64,000 nt of DNA, taken from Haloarcula taiwanensis. GTDB taxonomy: Archaea; Halobacteriota; Halobacteria; Halobacteriales; Haloarculaceae. Position 1 is the stretch's first letter. Every line of letters starts with the position of its first letter. Both the position numbers and the translations under genes were made by a program. The stretch is from the NCBI GenBank assembly GCA_002844335.1, contig CP019154.1:1984001-2048000 (forward strand), in the 5' to 3' direction. Positions 54,495 through 63,547 of this stretch are shown here, in pieces. The notes beneath the pieces were generated by a model, which ran no database searches, was not told where the DNA came from, and saw only the letters and a program-made list of their open reading frames with translations.

Positions 54495-55541
54495 ATGCAC
54501 GTCCTAATGATCACACAAAAGGTAGATTCGACCGACGATATCCTCGGATTCACTGTCGACTGGGTCAGCGCACTTGCCGAACACGTTGAGAAGCTTGACG
54601 TACTAACAAGCTACATCGGCCAGTACGACCTCCCCAACAACGTTACGCTTTACAGCTTCGGGAAGGAGAAGGGATACTCGAAGGCGAGGCGGGTCCTCTC
54701 GTTCGAGCGACACTGTATCGAGGCCGTACGGCGAGGTATCGATGCGGTCTTCGCCCACATGATTCCACACTACGTTATTGCGGGCTGGCCATGGTTCAGG
54801 TCGGCAGGAGTTCCAGTTACGCTCTGGTACGCCCACAGCAGCGTCGAGTGGCATCTAAAGGTTGCACACCGGCTAGCCGACCGGGTAGTGACCGCGACCG
54901 AAGGTAGCTTCAGACTTCCGTCAGACAAGCTCTCGGTGCTCGGTCACGGTATCGACACCAATACGTTCGCGCCAAACGGTTCAAGCACCGACCGACGACT
55001 GGCTCTTGGCGTCGGCCGCCTTGATCCGGTAAAGCGGTTCGAGACACTTGTCGGTGCTATCGAGGTGCTCGATACCCGCGGTATCGACGCGAAACTACAG
55101 ATCGTTGGTGCACCGTCGGGTGACGAGGCGTATGTCGAAGAACTATACGAGACGGTTGAATCACAGGGGTTGACCGATTTGGTCGAATTCGTTGGAGCCG
55201 TCCCGCATGAGGAAGTCGTCCTGAAGTACCAGCGTGCGGGTGTCTTCCTCAATGATAGTGCGACGGGAAGTCTCGACAAGACGGAAGTCGAAGCGATGGC
55301 ATCCGGGACACCGGTCGTCTCCTCCAACGATTCATACGTAGATATGGTCCACGACTCGGACCTTAACGCCTCTCGCCTCACGTTCCCAAGTGGTGATCCG
55401 GCGGCGCTTGCCGACCGTCTCGAATCCATCTTTGAGTTGAACGACGCCGAGTACCGTAGCCTCTGTCAGCGGAGTCGAGAAGTTGCCCGTGACCGCCACG
55501 ACGTACGGGCCTTGATGTCGAATCTGGCGTCCAGACTCTGA
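54495..55541 (+). CDS. GT4-family glycosyltransferase with altered donor motif
   Basis: The protein has 348 residues. The donor domain has LALGVGRLDPVKRFETLVGA, KLQIVGAPSGDEAYVEELYE and EFVGAVPHEEVVLKYQRAGV. In the usual E-x7-E position it reads SATGSLDKTEVEAMASGTP, so the first Glu is missing while the second (EAMASG) is kept. The enzyme may use its donor differently or have reduced activity. It is the third gene of the + strand run. The N-terminus LMITQKVDSTDDILGFTVDW lacks the glycine-rich loop of its neighbours. Confidence 0.85.
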   Translation: MHVLMITQKVDSTDDILGFTVDWVSALAEHVEKLDVLTSYIGQYDLPNNVTLYSFGKEKGYSKARRVLSFERHCIEAVRRGIDAVFAHMIPHYVIAGWPWFRSAGVPVTLWYAHSSVEWHLKVAHRLADRVVTATEGSFRLPSDKLSVLGHGIDTNTFAPNGSSTDRRLALGVGRLDPVKRFETLVGAIEVLDTRGIDAKLQIVGAPSGDEAYVEELYETVESQGLTDLVEFVGAVPHEEVVLKYQRAGVFLNDSATGSLDKTEVEAMASGTPVVSSNDSYVDMVHDSDLNASRLTFPSGDPAALADRLESIFELNDAEYRSLCQRSREVARDRHDVRALMSNLASRL

Positions 55542-56175
55542 GAACCCTGCGAAGGCGGCTGAATCACTCGCTCACCGCGACGATACAGGTGTCTGTTCAA
55601 CCCCGGTTGAACAGAAACTCTGGAAGAGCGGTCAATCGAGGGCACGTCGGAGACCTAGATAGAGTGATACTTGGGCGGGTCCGTTCTTCAACACGGAATC
55701 CGTGACCATCAAACAGATGTGACAGCGAGAGCGGGGCTACAAGCTGGACATGGCCGTCCGCCTCGTGGTAGTGACCCTGGTCAGGAGAGTCCACTAGTAG
55801 GGAGTGTCGAAGGTAGCGATACAGGCCGAGCGGGTTCTTGTTAGATATGGCCGCCCGCCTGTTTCAAGAACAGTTGCGAGCTCTGGTATCGCGTCTCCAG
55901 GATTGGGCAAGCGTTCCGGTACCTCTGCAAAAACGACGCCATCGAAAATGCCATCTGCAAAGGACAGAGGAAAGAGGTCGTCTCTGATGGGCTCGCCAGC
56001 CGCCCGTTCCCCAACAGTCGGTTTTAAATCAGTTCCTACAATGTTGCATCAGGATTCGGCTATGCAACGCTTCGGCGTGCAGTATTTGTTTCACACTCGT
56101 CGACGAATCAAACGTCGAGTATGCGTTCACTCTCAGCGGTTTGTTCTATCCACTTCATACGAGGACTCTCAAAAC
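55542..56175. other. Intergenic stretch holding the methyltransferase remnant
   Basis: The gap between two glycosyltransferase genes carries the frameshifted methyltransferase and, further right (56049-56175), sequence that could be its lost N-terminus in another frame (minus-strand STSVKQILHAEALHSRILMQ). No intact gene is seen. Confidence 0.5.
55597..56048 (-). pseudogene. Frameshifted class I SAM-dependent methyltransferase
   Basis: Two minus-strand frames together read as one methyltransferase. The first runs from 56048: CNIVGTDLKP (motif I end, acidic loop), then LSFADGIFDGVVFAEVPERL and NPGDAIPELATVLETGG (motifs II and III). Near 55855-55862 the frame shifts, and the second continues ISNKNPLGLYRYLRHSLLVD, SPDQGHYHEADGHVQL and LSHLFDGHGFRVEERT down to the stop at 55597. 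The glycine-rich motif I itself is lost, with a stop just upstream. It was probably part of the glycan pathway or of another island gene set. Confidence 0.72.
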
Positions 56176-57324
56176 CTAGTATCTTCGTTCTCCACATAGT
56201 CCATCCTGCAAGAACTCTACGTACTCTTCAACCAGCCGCTCGGCGTCGAATCGCTCCATCAAGTGTTCCCGTGCCCGAGTGCCCATCTGTTGGCGTACGG
56301 TCGCGTCTTCGAGTAGCTCGCAGACTCGTCGAGCGAGCGTTTCCACGTCTTCAGCGACAAAGCCAGTTTCTCCGTCAACAATGTTATCCATTGCGCCTGC
56401 AAACGGTGTCGCGACGACCGGCGTCTCGTTCATGCCAGCCTCAACGACGACTCGGGAAGTGCCCTCATAGTCAGAGGTTATTAGAAACACGTCTGCGAGG
56501 TCGTAGTACTCCGCGAGGCGCTCGGTCTCTACCCATCCAGGGAACCGGAAGCTGTCCTCTATGCCGAACTCAGTGACCTGCTGTCGAACATTCTCGGACT
56601 GTGGGCCGTCACCCACCATGACGAATAGTGGCGTCCTGTTAGCCGCTTCGTGAACGATCGCGGCAACTTCGAGCCACTTATGCAAATTCTTTTGATCGGT
56701 GAACCGGCCCGCAAAGAAGATGACTGGGCGCTCGCCAAAACCGAAGGCCGACCGAAGTTCGGTCACCGACCGCTCACTACCACCGACAACCCCATCGAAG
56801 TCCATCCGAACCGGAGCGACCGAAACCCTGGTCGAGTCTTGGACGACCGAACTGACCTTTCTACGTTCGTGTTTAGTTCCAACTCGAACCGCATCAGCAT
56901 GCTTCAATACGATTCGGCCGAGCGCTTCCGCGAACGGGTTCTTCGCCGACTGCCACCGCCACTTTGGGTTAGATATGAAATCGGCGTGAACCTGCACCCG
57001 TAGCGACGCATCGAACTGTCGTGCAAGCGCGAGTCCAACGACGCCAGTTGAGAACGGATCCTGCGTTGTCACGCAATCAGGTGCCCACTCTTCGGCCGCC
57101 GTACGTCCGAGTCGGTAGGCGTCTATCAGAAAGTGATACCGTGTCGTCGAATTCGTGGGAATCACCCGTAGTGCCCCGTCCCGAATCTGCTTGTCGTGTT
57201 CTGAATCGGTTTTTGCCACAACAGTGTATCTGTCGAAATACTTGGCGTACCTCCGCTGTCGCTGGTGAGCGTCGCTCTCCGACAGCGCAATCGACTCGTC
57301 TAAACTTATTGAAAGTACGTGCAT
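56176..57324 (-). CDS. GT4-family glycosyltransferase
   Basis: The protein has 382 residues. The start MHVLSISLDESIALSESDAH is typical of one archaeal GT4 branch. TQDPFSTGVVGLALARQFDA lies in the N-terminal domain. The donor domain has VIFFAGRFTDQKNLHKWLEV, FVMVGDGPQSENVRQQV and ITSDYEGTSRVVVEAGMNE (E-x7-E). A flippase gene lies 57 bases upstream on the same strand, so flippase and transferase probably share a transcript. Confidence 0.92.
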   Translation of the reverse strand: MHVLSISLDESIALSESDAHQRQRRYAKYFDRYTVVAKTDSEHDKQIRDGALRVIPTNSTTRYHFLIDAYRLGRTAAEEWAPDCVTTQDPFSTGVVGLALARQFDASLRVQVHADFISNPKWRWQSAKNPFAEALGRIVLKHADAVRVGTKHERRKVSSVVQDSTRVSVAPVRMDFDGVVGGSERSVTELRSAFGFGERPVIFFAGRFTDQKNLHKWLEVAAIVHEAANRTPLFVMVGDGPQSENVRQQVTEFGIEDSFRFPGWVETERLAEYYDLADVFLITSDYEGTSRVVVEAGMNETPVVATPFAGAMDNIVDGETGFVAEDVETLARRVCELLEDATVRQQMGTRAREHLMERFDAERLVEEYVEFLQDGLCGERRY

Positions 57325-57381
57325 GCGTTCGATCTAACGACAGTAGTATCGGACTAGGATGCGCAAATAAATACGTGTTGG

Positions 57382-58842
57382 TTATATACTAACAAACTGG
57401 TGAAGGAGTTCCCACTCCTGCTCGCGGATGAATCCTGTAGCGTAGAGCGTCACAAAGTACGTGGCCGCACCGACAGCGACGGCAGCGAATGTCGTCAGTA
57501 CACCAGCTATCCACGGTTCTACGAGCACTACGGCTATCACCATCATAGCGAGTGACAAACAGAGCTTCCAGACCGTCTCGAAACTCGGCCGTGGAAGTTC
57601 AAGGATGGTAGATTGATATCTGAGTGAGATTGATAACGCGATAAGGTTTTCTGCGAGATATCCGGCTGAGACGATAATAAGTGAATCGAAGACGAAAGCT
57701 CCGAGCAACACGAGCGAGAGAAGGCCGACTGCGGACAGGATCTGGGTATATGTCGCGAGATCACTTCGATCAGTGGCCACGTATACCGAACCCGTTATCG
57801 CATTGATCGATTGGATGCCAAACCCGGCGAGCAGAAGCCAAATCACGACGTCAGCGAGAACATACTCCGCACCAAAGACGTACTGAATGACCTCAGCACC
57901 GAGAAGCCAGCCGCCGACGACCGCCGGTGAAATGAGAGTTCCCATCACGCGGTAGTACTGGTATACGAGTCCGTCGAGCGACTGGCCTTCTGAGAGCGCT
58001 TTCGATATCTTCGGCAGGAGAATCTCCGAGAACGGCCTGCTCAATAGCCGAAACGACATGGCAAGGGAGAAGACAACTGACCAGCTCCCGAAGGTTCCGA
58101 CCCCGAACGCGCTCACGATGAGGAATCGAGGAGTGAGCCCTTTTGTCTTCTCGACAAGTGACCTGGGAATCAGTGGCGCTGAGACTCGACGGTACTCGCC
58201 AATCAGCTTCCCAAAGTCGGGCTTCGCGCGGAGTTCATCGTGGACAATCACGAGGATGATACCGATGGCTAGCATACTCGCGCCTACGTACGCCGAGATT
58301 GCCGTTACAATCGTGAGCAGATCGACAGCGAACAACGCGACAAGTGCCCCCAAGAACGTCATCTCGTACAGGAACTTGACGCCACTGTACGTCGCAAACT
58401 CGTCCAAGGCTTTGCATACAGTAAGGCCGTATTGATACAGCGACCTCGATGCCACGAGAGACATCGTCAACCAAAGGTTAGCGGCCACGAACTCTTGGAT
58501 CCGACCCGAAACCTCGTTCAATATCCCTATCTCTGTCAAAAGGACGAGTCCGACGAGCGACATCGTGGTCAAAGCAACCGTACATACGCTGACTGCCACC
58601 GTCAACGACCTCTGGCGCTGTCTCTCGAGCCGTGGTAGTTGGTCGAGAAGAAGCGGCTGGAGGTTCACTACACCCCTGACGAACATCAACAGTGACACCA
58701 CCACGAACGCCGACCGATAGAGACCGTATTCAGACGGGACCAATGCCCGTGTAAGGAGTGGGACTGTGGCAAATGACGCGGCCTGTGAGAAGACTTCAGC
58801 AAACGAAACCCAGCGCAGGTCGCGGATGAAATCCGATGCCAT
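57382..58842 (-). CDS. Wzx/MATE-like polysaccharide flippase
   Basis: The protein has 486 residues with about 14 hydrophobic helices. The N-terminus WVSFAEVFSQAASFATVPLL and TRALVPSEYGLYRSAFVVVS is the RfbX/Wzx start; VFSLAMSFRLLSRPFSEILL and PKISKALSEGQ in the middle are typical too. It should move a lipid-linked oligosaccharide from the inside to the outside of the membrane. It starts five bases after the stop of the phosphodiesterase-like gene on the same strand. Its presence suggests the island makes an exported glycan. Confidence 0.9.
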   Translation of the reverse strand: MASDFIRDLRWVSFAEVFSQAASFATVPLLTRALVPSEYGLYRSAFVVVSLLMFVRGVVNLQPLLLDQLPRLERQRQRSLTVAVSVCTVALTTMSLVGLVLLTEIGILNEVSGRIQEFVAANLWLTMSLVASRSLYQYGLTVCKALDEFATYSGVKFLYEMTFLGALVALFAVDLLTIVTAISAYVGASMLAIGIILVIVHDELRAKPDFGKLIGEYRRVSAPLIPRSLVEKTKGLTPRFLIVSAFGVGTFGSWSVVFSLAMSFRLLSRPFSEILLPKISKALSEGQSLDGLVYQYYRVMGTLISPAVVGGWLLGAEVIQYVFGAEYVLADVVIWLLLAGFGIQSINAITGSVYVATDRSDLATYTQILSAVGLLSLVLLGAFVFDSLIIVSAGYLAENLIALSISLRYQSTILELPRPSFETVWKLCLSLAMMVIAVVLVEPWIAGVLTTFAAVAVGAATYFVTLYATGFIREQEWELLHQFVSI

Positions 58843-58847
58843 CGAAA

Positions 58848-60401
58848 TTATTCGAAGTATCCGAGCTCGGCCAGTTTCTCCTTCACCTCGTCCATCTCTC
58901 CGTGCTCCGACCGGTCCTCGATTAACGTCTGCTGGAAATCTTTGAATCCGGTTTGGGGAGTTGACGCTGGCCGACTACCGGGCTCGTAGAGATCGGTCCG
59001 GGCTGTCCCGTGTACGTCGGGTGGTACGACGCCCACAAGTTGGTTCAGAATCGTCGGTGCGACGTCAAGCAAATGAAGCGGTTCGACCTCTGTGTTGTGC
59101 TTCACGTTCGGTCCCGAAAGGACGAACACTCCGTCTTCGCCGTGGTTCAGATTTGCCGTGTCGAACGTCTCGAAGTAGTCCTCAGGGTCCTCTTTTCCTG
59201 GTGAGACGACTGATTTTGGGCGCAGGATTCCGTCTTGTGCGCGTATCGTTACGATGGCGTCTGGCGCATCAGGATGCAACTGATCGCCTTCGTATGCCGT
59301 TTCGGGCCAGTCTACGACTACCTCGAAGCCCTGTTCAGCCGCCATCCGAGAGAGGTAGTCTACAACTGCTTTGACCTCGTCGTCTCCGTCTGTACCGTAT
59401 AACTGACCCCAATCTCCGCTGTTGACGACAACGGTGTTCTCGCAGTCGATATCCTCGAAATCCAATCCGTGTTCGAGTCCTGCCTGCTGGCGAATCTTAT
59501 CGTCACTTAACAACAACTTCTGGATGGGACGTGTGAGTCCGAGAGCGTTCAGCGTGGTTTTGGCCAACTCGATAGCGCGCTGGCTGATATCCGTCTGTGT
59601 GACCCGTTCGGCTGCCGTGGTCTCTCTCTGAAGCAGCCCTTGGTCAATGAGAAACTGTGTCATGTAGAACTTCCCATGCACTTTCGAAATGCCGTGATCC
59701 GAGACCATCATGACGGCACAGTCGTCTGCACAGTGTTCAAGTATGGACGCGACAATCTCGTCTATCGCTTCGTAGACTCGATACACGTCGTCAAGTGTAT
59801 CTTCGTCTGCGATGTGAATGATGGTGTCAGCGTCAAGATGCGTGAAATACACATCGAAATCAAAGCGATTTAAAACACGTTCGTCAAACTCGGCCTTGTC
59901 CCAGAGGTCGGTGAGTACCTGCTCGACCTCGAACTCTGTGTTCTCCCGGATGTAGTCATCAACCTCGATGTCAGTGTCCTCAAAGAACTCCGCAGGAGCC
60001 AAGCGTTGCTCGTCCGCTGGTAGATACCACGGCCATGAGAGGACGAACCCGTCGACGGGCTTGTCCAGCGGCGCGATCGGGTAGCCACTGATACCCGCAG
60101 TATACCCTTCCTCACTGAGGTAACTCCAGAATGGATCAACTGCCGACGGCGAAGGACGGTACTCACCGCAATCCTCTCGCGAGAAGTTCCGGAAGTCAAA
60201 CATTCCGATACTGTTGGGGTCGCGCCCACAGGCCATCGCAGGCCACGCTGCGCCGGTTATCGGAGGCGTGGTGCTCTCGAGAGGGGCCGAAACACCCTCC
60301 TGCATTAGTCGTTCGAGCGTCGGAAGTGAGACCGAGTCCGAACTGAGAACACTAAAATCCGCGGCATCTACTCCGAGAATAAGCAATTCACTGACTGCCA
60401 T
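58848..60401 (-). CDS. Type I phosphodiesterase-like protein (alkaline phosphatase superfamily)
   Basis: The protein has 517 residues and no signal peptide. LLILGVDAADFSVLSS holds the first metal-binding Asp, STTPPITGAAWPAMACGRDP the likely Thr nucleophile, VYFTHLDADTIIHIAD and MMVSDHGISKVHGKFY the other metal ligands, and LNHGEDGVFVLSGPNV the last His. The C-terminus GEMDEVKEKLAELGYFE resembles the ends of the two short sulfatase-like proteins. The ATG at 60401 is preferred; the frame upstream to 60473 has no resemblance. It is the first gene of a likely operon with the flippase and a GT4. The substrate is unknown. Confidence 0.85.
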   Translation of the reverse strand: MAVSELLILGVDAADFSVLSSDSVSLPTLERLMQEGVSAPLESTTPPITGAAWPAMACGRDPNSIGMFDFRNFSREDCGEYRPSPSAVDPFWSYLSEEGYTAGISGYPIAPLDKPVDGFVLSWPWYLPADEQRLAPAEFFEDTDIEVDDYIRENTEFEVEQVLTDLWDKAEFDERVLNRFDFDVYFTHLDADTIIHIADEDTLDDVYRVYEAIDEIVASILEHCADDCAVMMVSDHGISKVHGKFYMTQFLIDQGLLQRETTAAERVTQTDISQRAIELAKTTLNALGLTRPIQKLLLSDDKIRQQAGLEHGLDFEDIDCENTVVVNSGDWGQLYGTDGDDEVKAVVDYLSRMAAEQGFEVVVDWPETAYEGDQLHPDAPDAIVTIRAQDGILRPKSVVSPGKEDPEDYFETFDTANLNHGEDGVFVLSGPNVKHNTEVEPLHLLDVAPTILNQLVGVVPPDVHGTARTDLYEPGSRPASTPQTGFKDFQQTLIEDRSEHGEMDEVKEKLAELGYFE

Positions 60402-60491
60402 TACCGCTAGCACTGGTTGCCGGCGAAAATACGTTCCGGAACCGAACCCGTTTCCAAAACCTATATTTTGCACTTCATCTCCACTCTGCTA

Positions 60492-60554
60492 ATGCAAGTC
60501 TACGTCCTCTCGGACTACTTTTCCCCTCACTCGACCGGCGGTGCTGGAAAATAG
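60492..60554 (+). pseudogene. 5' stub of a GT4 glycosyltransferase
   Basis: The ATG at 60492 opens only 20 codons: MQVYVLSDYFSPHSTGGAGK and then a TAG. This is a typical GT4 start (strand, then the glycine-rich acceptor loop), but no continuation is found in any frame downstream. The gene was cut off here by deletion or insertion. Confidence 0.6.
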
Positions 60555-61101
60555 CCGTCCAGTCATGATATTTAACGGCAACGCTATCAGCCACGATGAC
60601 TGTCGCCACACCAGACACTATCCAACTGGGAAGTCCCACGGCGACTTGAAGATACAAATGAGTCCGTACTGCCGACATTCGGACGTTTAGTACCGTAATT
60701 AGTTTTCCGATACTGGACTGTGTGTGCGTGCGTTGTTTGCGTGTGAAAATTGAACGAGAGTTTGAAATGTGACGCTCAGATGCTAATCCAATGACGAAAG
60801 TGATTTTCAAGACCGAATGCTGTCGGTGATAACTATGCCATCTCATAGGATGTTCAGATTCTCGACACAGACCGTGATCAGCTCTACCGGGGCAGTGATA
60901 CGTAAGCCTGAATAGTACCAATCGAGATTAAAGACGTCGTTTGGACTGGAGACGGCGTGATATTCAATCAAGCAGTTATCGTCAGAGTGGAACGGTAATC
61001 GCCAGCGAAGGCGCGGTCACCGACGATGCTCACTAACAACCCTTTTTGTTGGCAGTCCGGCGGAAGTCATTGATCAGGACGCACTATGGGACTGATGTGG
61101 T
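60555..61101. other. Gene-free stretch after the glycosyltransferase stub
   Basis: About 550 bases with no recognisable gene. A minus-strand frame of 148 codons (60475-60921) exists but its composition (many Arg, His and Ser) is not haloarchaeal. The stretch may derive from an insertion that destroyed the glycosyltransferase, but no transposase motif or terminal repeat could be identified. Confidence 0.4.
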
Positions 61102-62349
61102 TTATGCCATAAGATGTGACAGATACTTGCTAGCGGTGTCTTCAATAGTGAACGACTTAGTGACATTCTGTTGGGCATTATGGCCCAACTCTTGACATTT
61201 GTCGGCATGTTGAATGAGGGCGTCAATCCGGTCAGCGAACTCACGGGTTGAAAACGGGTTGACAACAAACCCGGTGCGGTCGTCTTCCACAACCTCCGGT
61301 GGTCCTCCGTAACAGGTGGTGATCGGCGGTGTTCCTGCGGCCATCGCCTCCAGGTTCTGGAGGTTAAATGGCTCAAGATAGACACTCGGCGTCGCCACGG
61401 TTGCCGCAGCGGACATCGCACTAGGCATCAGGTCTTCGTCCACCCAGCCAGTTTCTCGTATCGATATTTGCGGGTGCATGCTACGTAACTTTTCAGCGTA
61501 CTTTTTATTTTCGCCAGTAAGGACCAGTAGGGGCTGGGTTTCCGAGCATGCGATAGCACGGGCTAATTGAGTACCCCCTTTGAGGTCTGAGGCACGGCCG
61601 CCGAAAAGGATAAACGGTTGTTCATTCAGGCCATATTTATCTCGGAACTGGTTACCATCAGCTTCAAGATATCGTTGTGGGTCAATACCGTTATGGATAA
61701 TATAATCAACTGGCCGGCCGTTTGCGCGGAGCGCGCGGCCGAGCTCGTGACTAACTGCGATACCATGATTGATATAGGTCGATAAATACCACTTGTTTAC
61801 TCGGTTTCGAACGGGATTGTACTGGAACTTCGCTCTACGTATCTGGTGTAGCTCTGAGGGGCAGTATGCATAACTAGGTGGTCGGCCGTCGTTATTGGGG
61901 TCACCGTCTACAAAGTGGTTAACCTTCCCGTATGCGAAGCTCATTCCGTCGTGATAGGTAAGGACGACACTGTCTGTATGGGTGCTGGCGGCTCGGAGGG
62001 CATCATACGAAAGGAACTCATGAACGTTGTGAGCGTGCACAGCATCAACGGCATGATGAGCGAACCACTGCTGGATTGAGGGGCTTGTCCACGGGTTGTA
62101 GAGGGCATGGTACGAGCGAAACTGGCGGTAGGGGGGACGGGGGAAGCAGTAGACGGTAATGTCGTTGTGGCTGTCAATGTTGGGGGACATGGCAGTAAAT
62201 GCGGTTGGCCGTTCTGTTTCAGAGCTAGTTGTTAGGACGCTAATGATGTGGCCGCGCTTATCATATTGTTCTGCGAGTCGTGCGGCCATCGTCCCTGCCC
62301 CAGCAGCGCCATGTCCCGGGTACCGATCAGAAAGAATTGCAATATGCAT
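61102..62349 (-). CDS. GT4-family glycosyltransferase
   Basis: The protein has 415 residues. MHIAILSDRYPGHGAAGAGT, then AARLAEQYDKRGHIISVL, form the start; DAVHAHNVHEFLSYDALR and VLTYHDGMSF the acceptor side. The donor domain has FILFGGRASDLKGGTQLARA and TPSVYLEPFNLQNLEAMAAG (E-x7-E). The ATG at 62349 is chosen since the frame upstream to 62400 does not match the family. It lies 65 bases after the epimerase gene on the same strand. Confidence 0.92.
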   Translation of the reverse strand: MHIAILSDRYPGHGAAGAGTMAARLAEQYDKRGHIISVLTTSSETERPTAFTAMSPNIDSHNDITVYCFPRPPYRQFRSYHALYNPWTSPSIQQWFAHHAVDAVHAHNVHEFLSYDALRAASTHTDSVVLTYHDGMSFAYGKVNHFVDGDPNNDGRPPSYAYCPSELHQIRRAKFQYNPVRNRVNKWYLSTYINHGIAVSHELGRALRANGRPVDYIIHNGIDPQRYLEADGNQFRDKYGLNEQPFILFGGRASDLKGGTQLARAIACSETQPLLVLTGENKKYAEKLRSMHPQISIRETGWVDEDLMPSAMSAAATVATPSVYLEPFNLQNLEAMAAGTPPITTCYGGPPEVVEDDRTGFVVNPFSTREFADRIDALIQHADKCQELGHNAQQNVTKSFTIEDTASKYLSHLMA

Positions 62350-62414
62350 AATAGATAGCTTCGGGAGGACGACTAAGACATTACGTTCTGCCGAGACCAC
62401 ATACGGTTCAGAAG

Positions 62415-63350
62415 TTAATTGTGTCCAAAGTACGAGATGGTCTGGCGAAGACCTTCGTTCAGTGATACGTTTGGTTCCCAGTTGAGCAGTTTCTGTGCCT
62501 TTGAGATATCGGGGCGTCGCCGTTCAGGGTCGTCCTCAGGCAGCGGTTCGAATATGAGGTCACTATCCGTGTCGCAGTGTTCGAGAATGCGGTCGGCCAG
62601 CGTCCGAATTGTAATCTCGTTTTCTCTGCCAATGTTGACCACTTCGCCGTCGAGACCTGGCTGGTCCATCAAAGCTCTGAGACCGGCCACCATATCACTG
62701 ACGTAACAGAAGCTCCGAGTCTGTGTGCCGTCGCCGTAGATGGTGAGGTCCTCCCCGTCAAGCGCCTGTGTAACGAATGTGGGGACAACCCGACCGTCGT
62801 CAGCCCGCATTCTGGGACCGTATGTATTGAAGATTCGTGCGGTCCGAACGTCGATGTCATAACGCTTCTCGTAGGCGACGGTCAGTGTTTCGCCGAAACG
62901 CTTCGACTCGTCATAACAGCCACGTGGACCTCTTATATTGACGTTTCCGGTGTAGCTTTCGGGCTGGGGATGGACCTCCGGGTCGCCGTAGACCTCACTC
63001 GTGCTTGCATACACCATCCGTGCGTCATGCTTGACCGCGTAGTCAAGTAGATTGCGGGTTCCCTCAGTGTTGGTCAGCGCGATTTGTACCGGGAACTCAG
63101 TGAAGTCTGTCGGCGAGGCGCGCGACGCAAGGTGGTACACGCGGTCAGCAGCGGGCAGTCCTAGCGGTTCGCGGATATCAGCCTCAATGAGCATGAACCG
63201 CGGGTGGTCCTCAAGGTGTGCGAGGTTCTCACGGCGTCCACTACCAAAGTTATCAATGCAGATAACCTCGTGTCCGTCTTCGACTAATGCCGTACAGAGG
63301 TGACTTCCGAGAAAACCGCCACCACCCGCTACCAGCGTTGTCAGATTCAT
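62415..63350 (-). CDS. NAD-dependent sugar epimerase/decarboxylase (UDP-xylose synthase-like)
   Basis: This is an extended SDR enzyme of 311 residues. [20 protein letters not shown] is the NAD-binding loop, YASTSEVYG holds the catalytic Ser/Thr, [13 protein letters not shown] the Tyr-x3-Lys pair, and [19 protein letters not shown] with [17 protein letters not shown] the sugar-nucleotide site. These motifs match UDP-glucuronate decarboxylase more closely than GalE, but the two cannot be told apart with certainty. It makes a nucleotide sugar for the neighbouring transferases. Confidence 0.9.
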   Translation of the reverse strand: MNLTTLVAGGGGFLGSHLCTALVEDGHEVICIDNFGSGRRENLAHLEDHPRFMLIEADIREPLGLPAADRVYHLASRASPTDFTEFPVQIALTNTEGTRNLLDYAVKHDARMVYASTSEVYGDPEVHPQPESYTGNVNIRGPRGCYDESKRFGETLTVAYEKRYDIDVRTARIFNTYGPRMRADDGRVVPTFVTQALDGEDLTIYGDGTQTRSFCYVSDMVAGLRALMDQPGLDGEVVNIGRENEITIRTLADRILEHCDTDSDLIFEPLPEDDPERRRPDISKAQKLLNWEPNVSLNEGLRQTISYFGHN

Positions 63351-63547
63351 TTAATGAACCGTGGACGGCGACAAATAGTCAATCTTTTCGTTGAATCGTC
63401 CCCGGATGCGTCCGCCGGGAAGGCTGACGCTCTTATGATGCCGATAATAAACCGAGATCTCCCGCAAAGGCGGGCGATTTAATGATATGCCTGCTACAGG
63501 GAATGCCAACAAGTATTTGCATATCTCGTTATTTCGTTCTATATGTT

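Noticed and set aside
60475-60921. Minus-strand frame of 148 codons, considered as a transposase remnant
   Set aside because: No DDE or HUH motif is visible, the composition is basic and Ser/His-rich, and no terminal repeats flank it.
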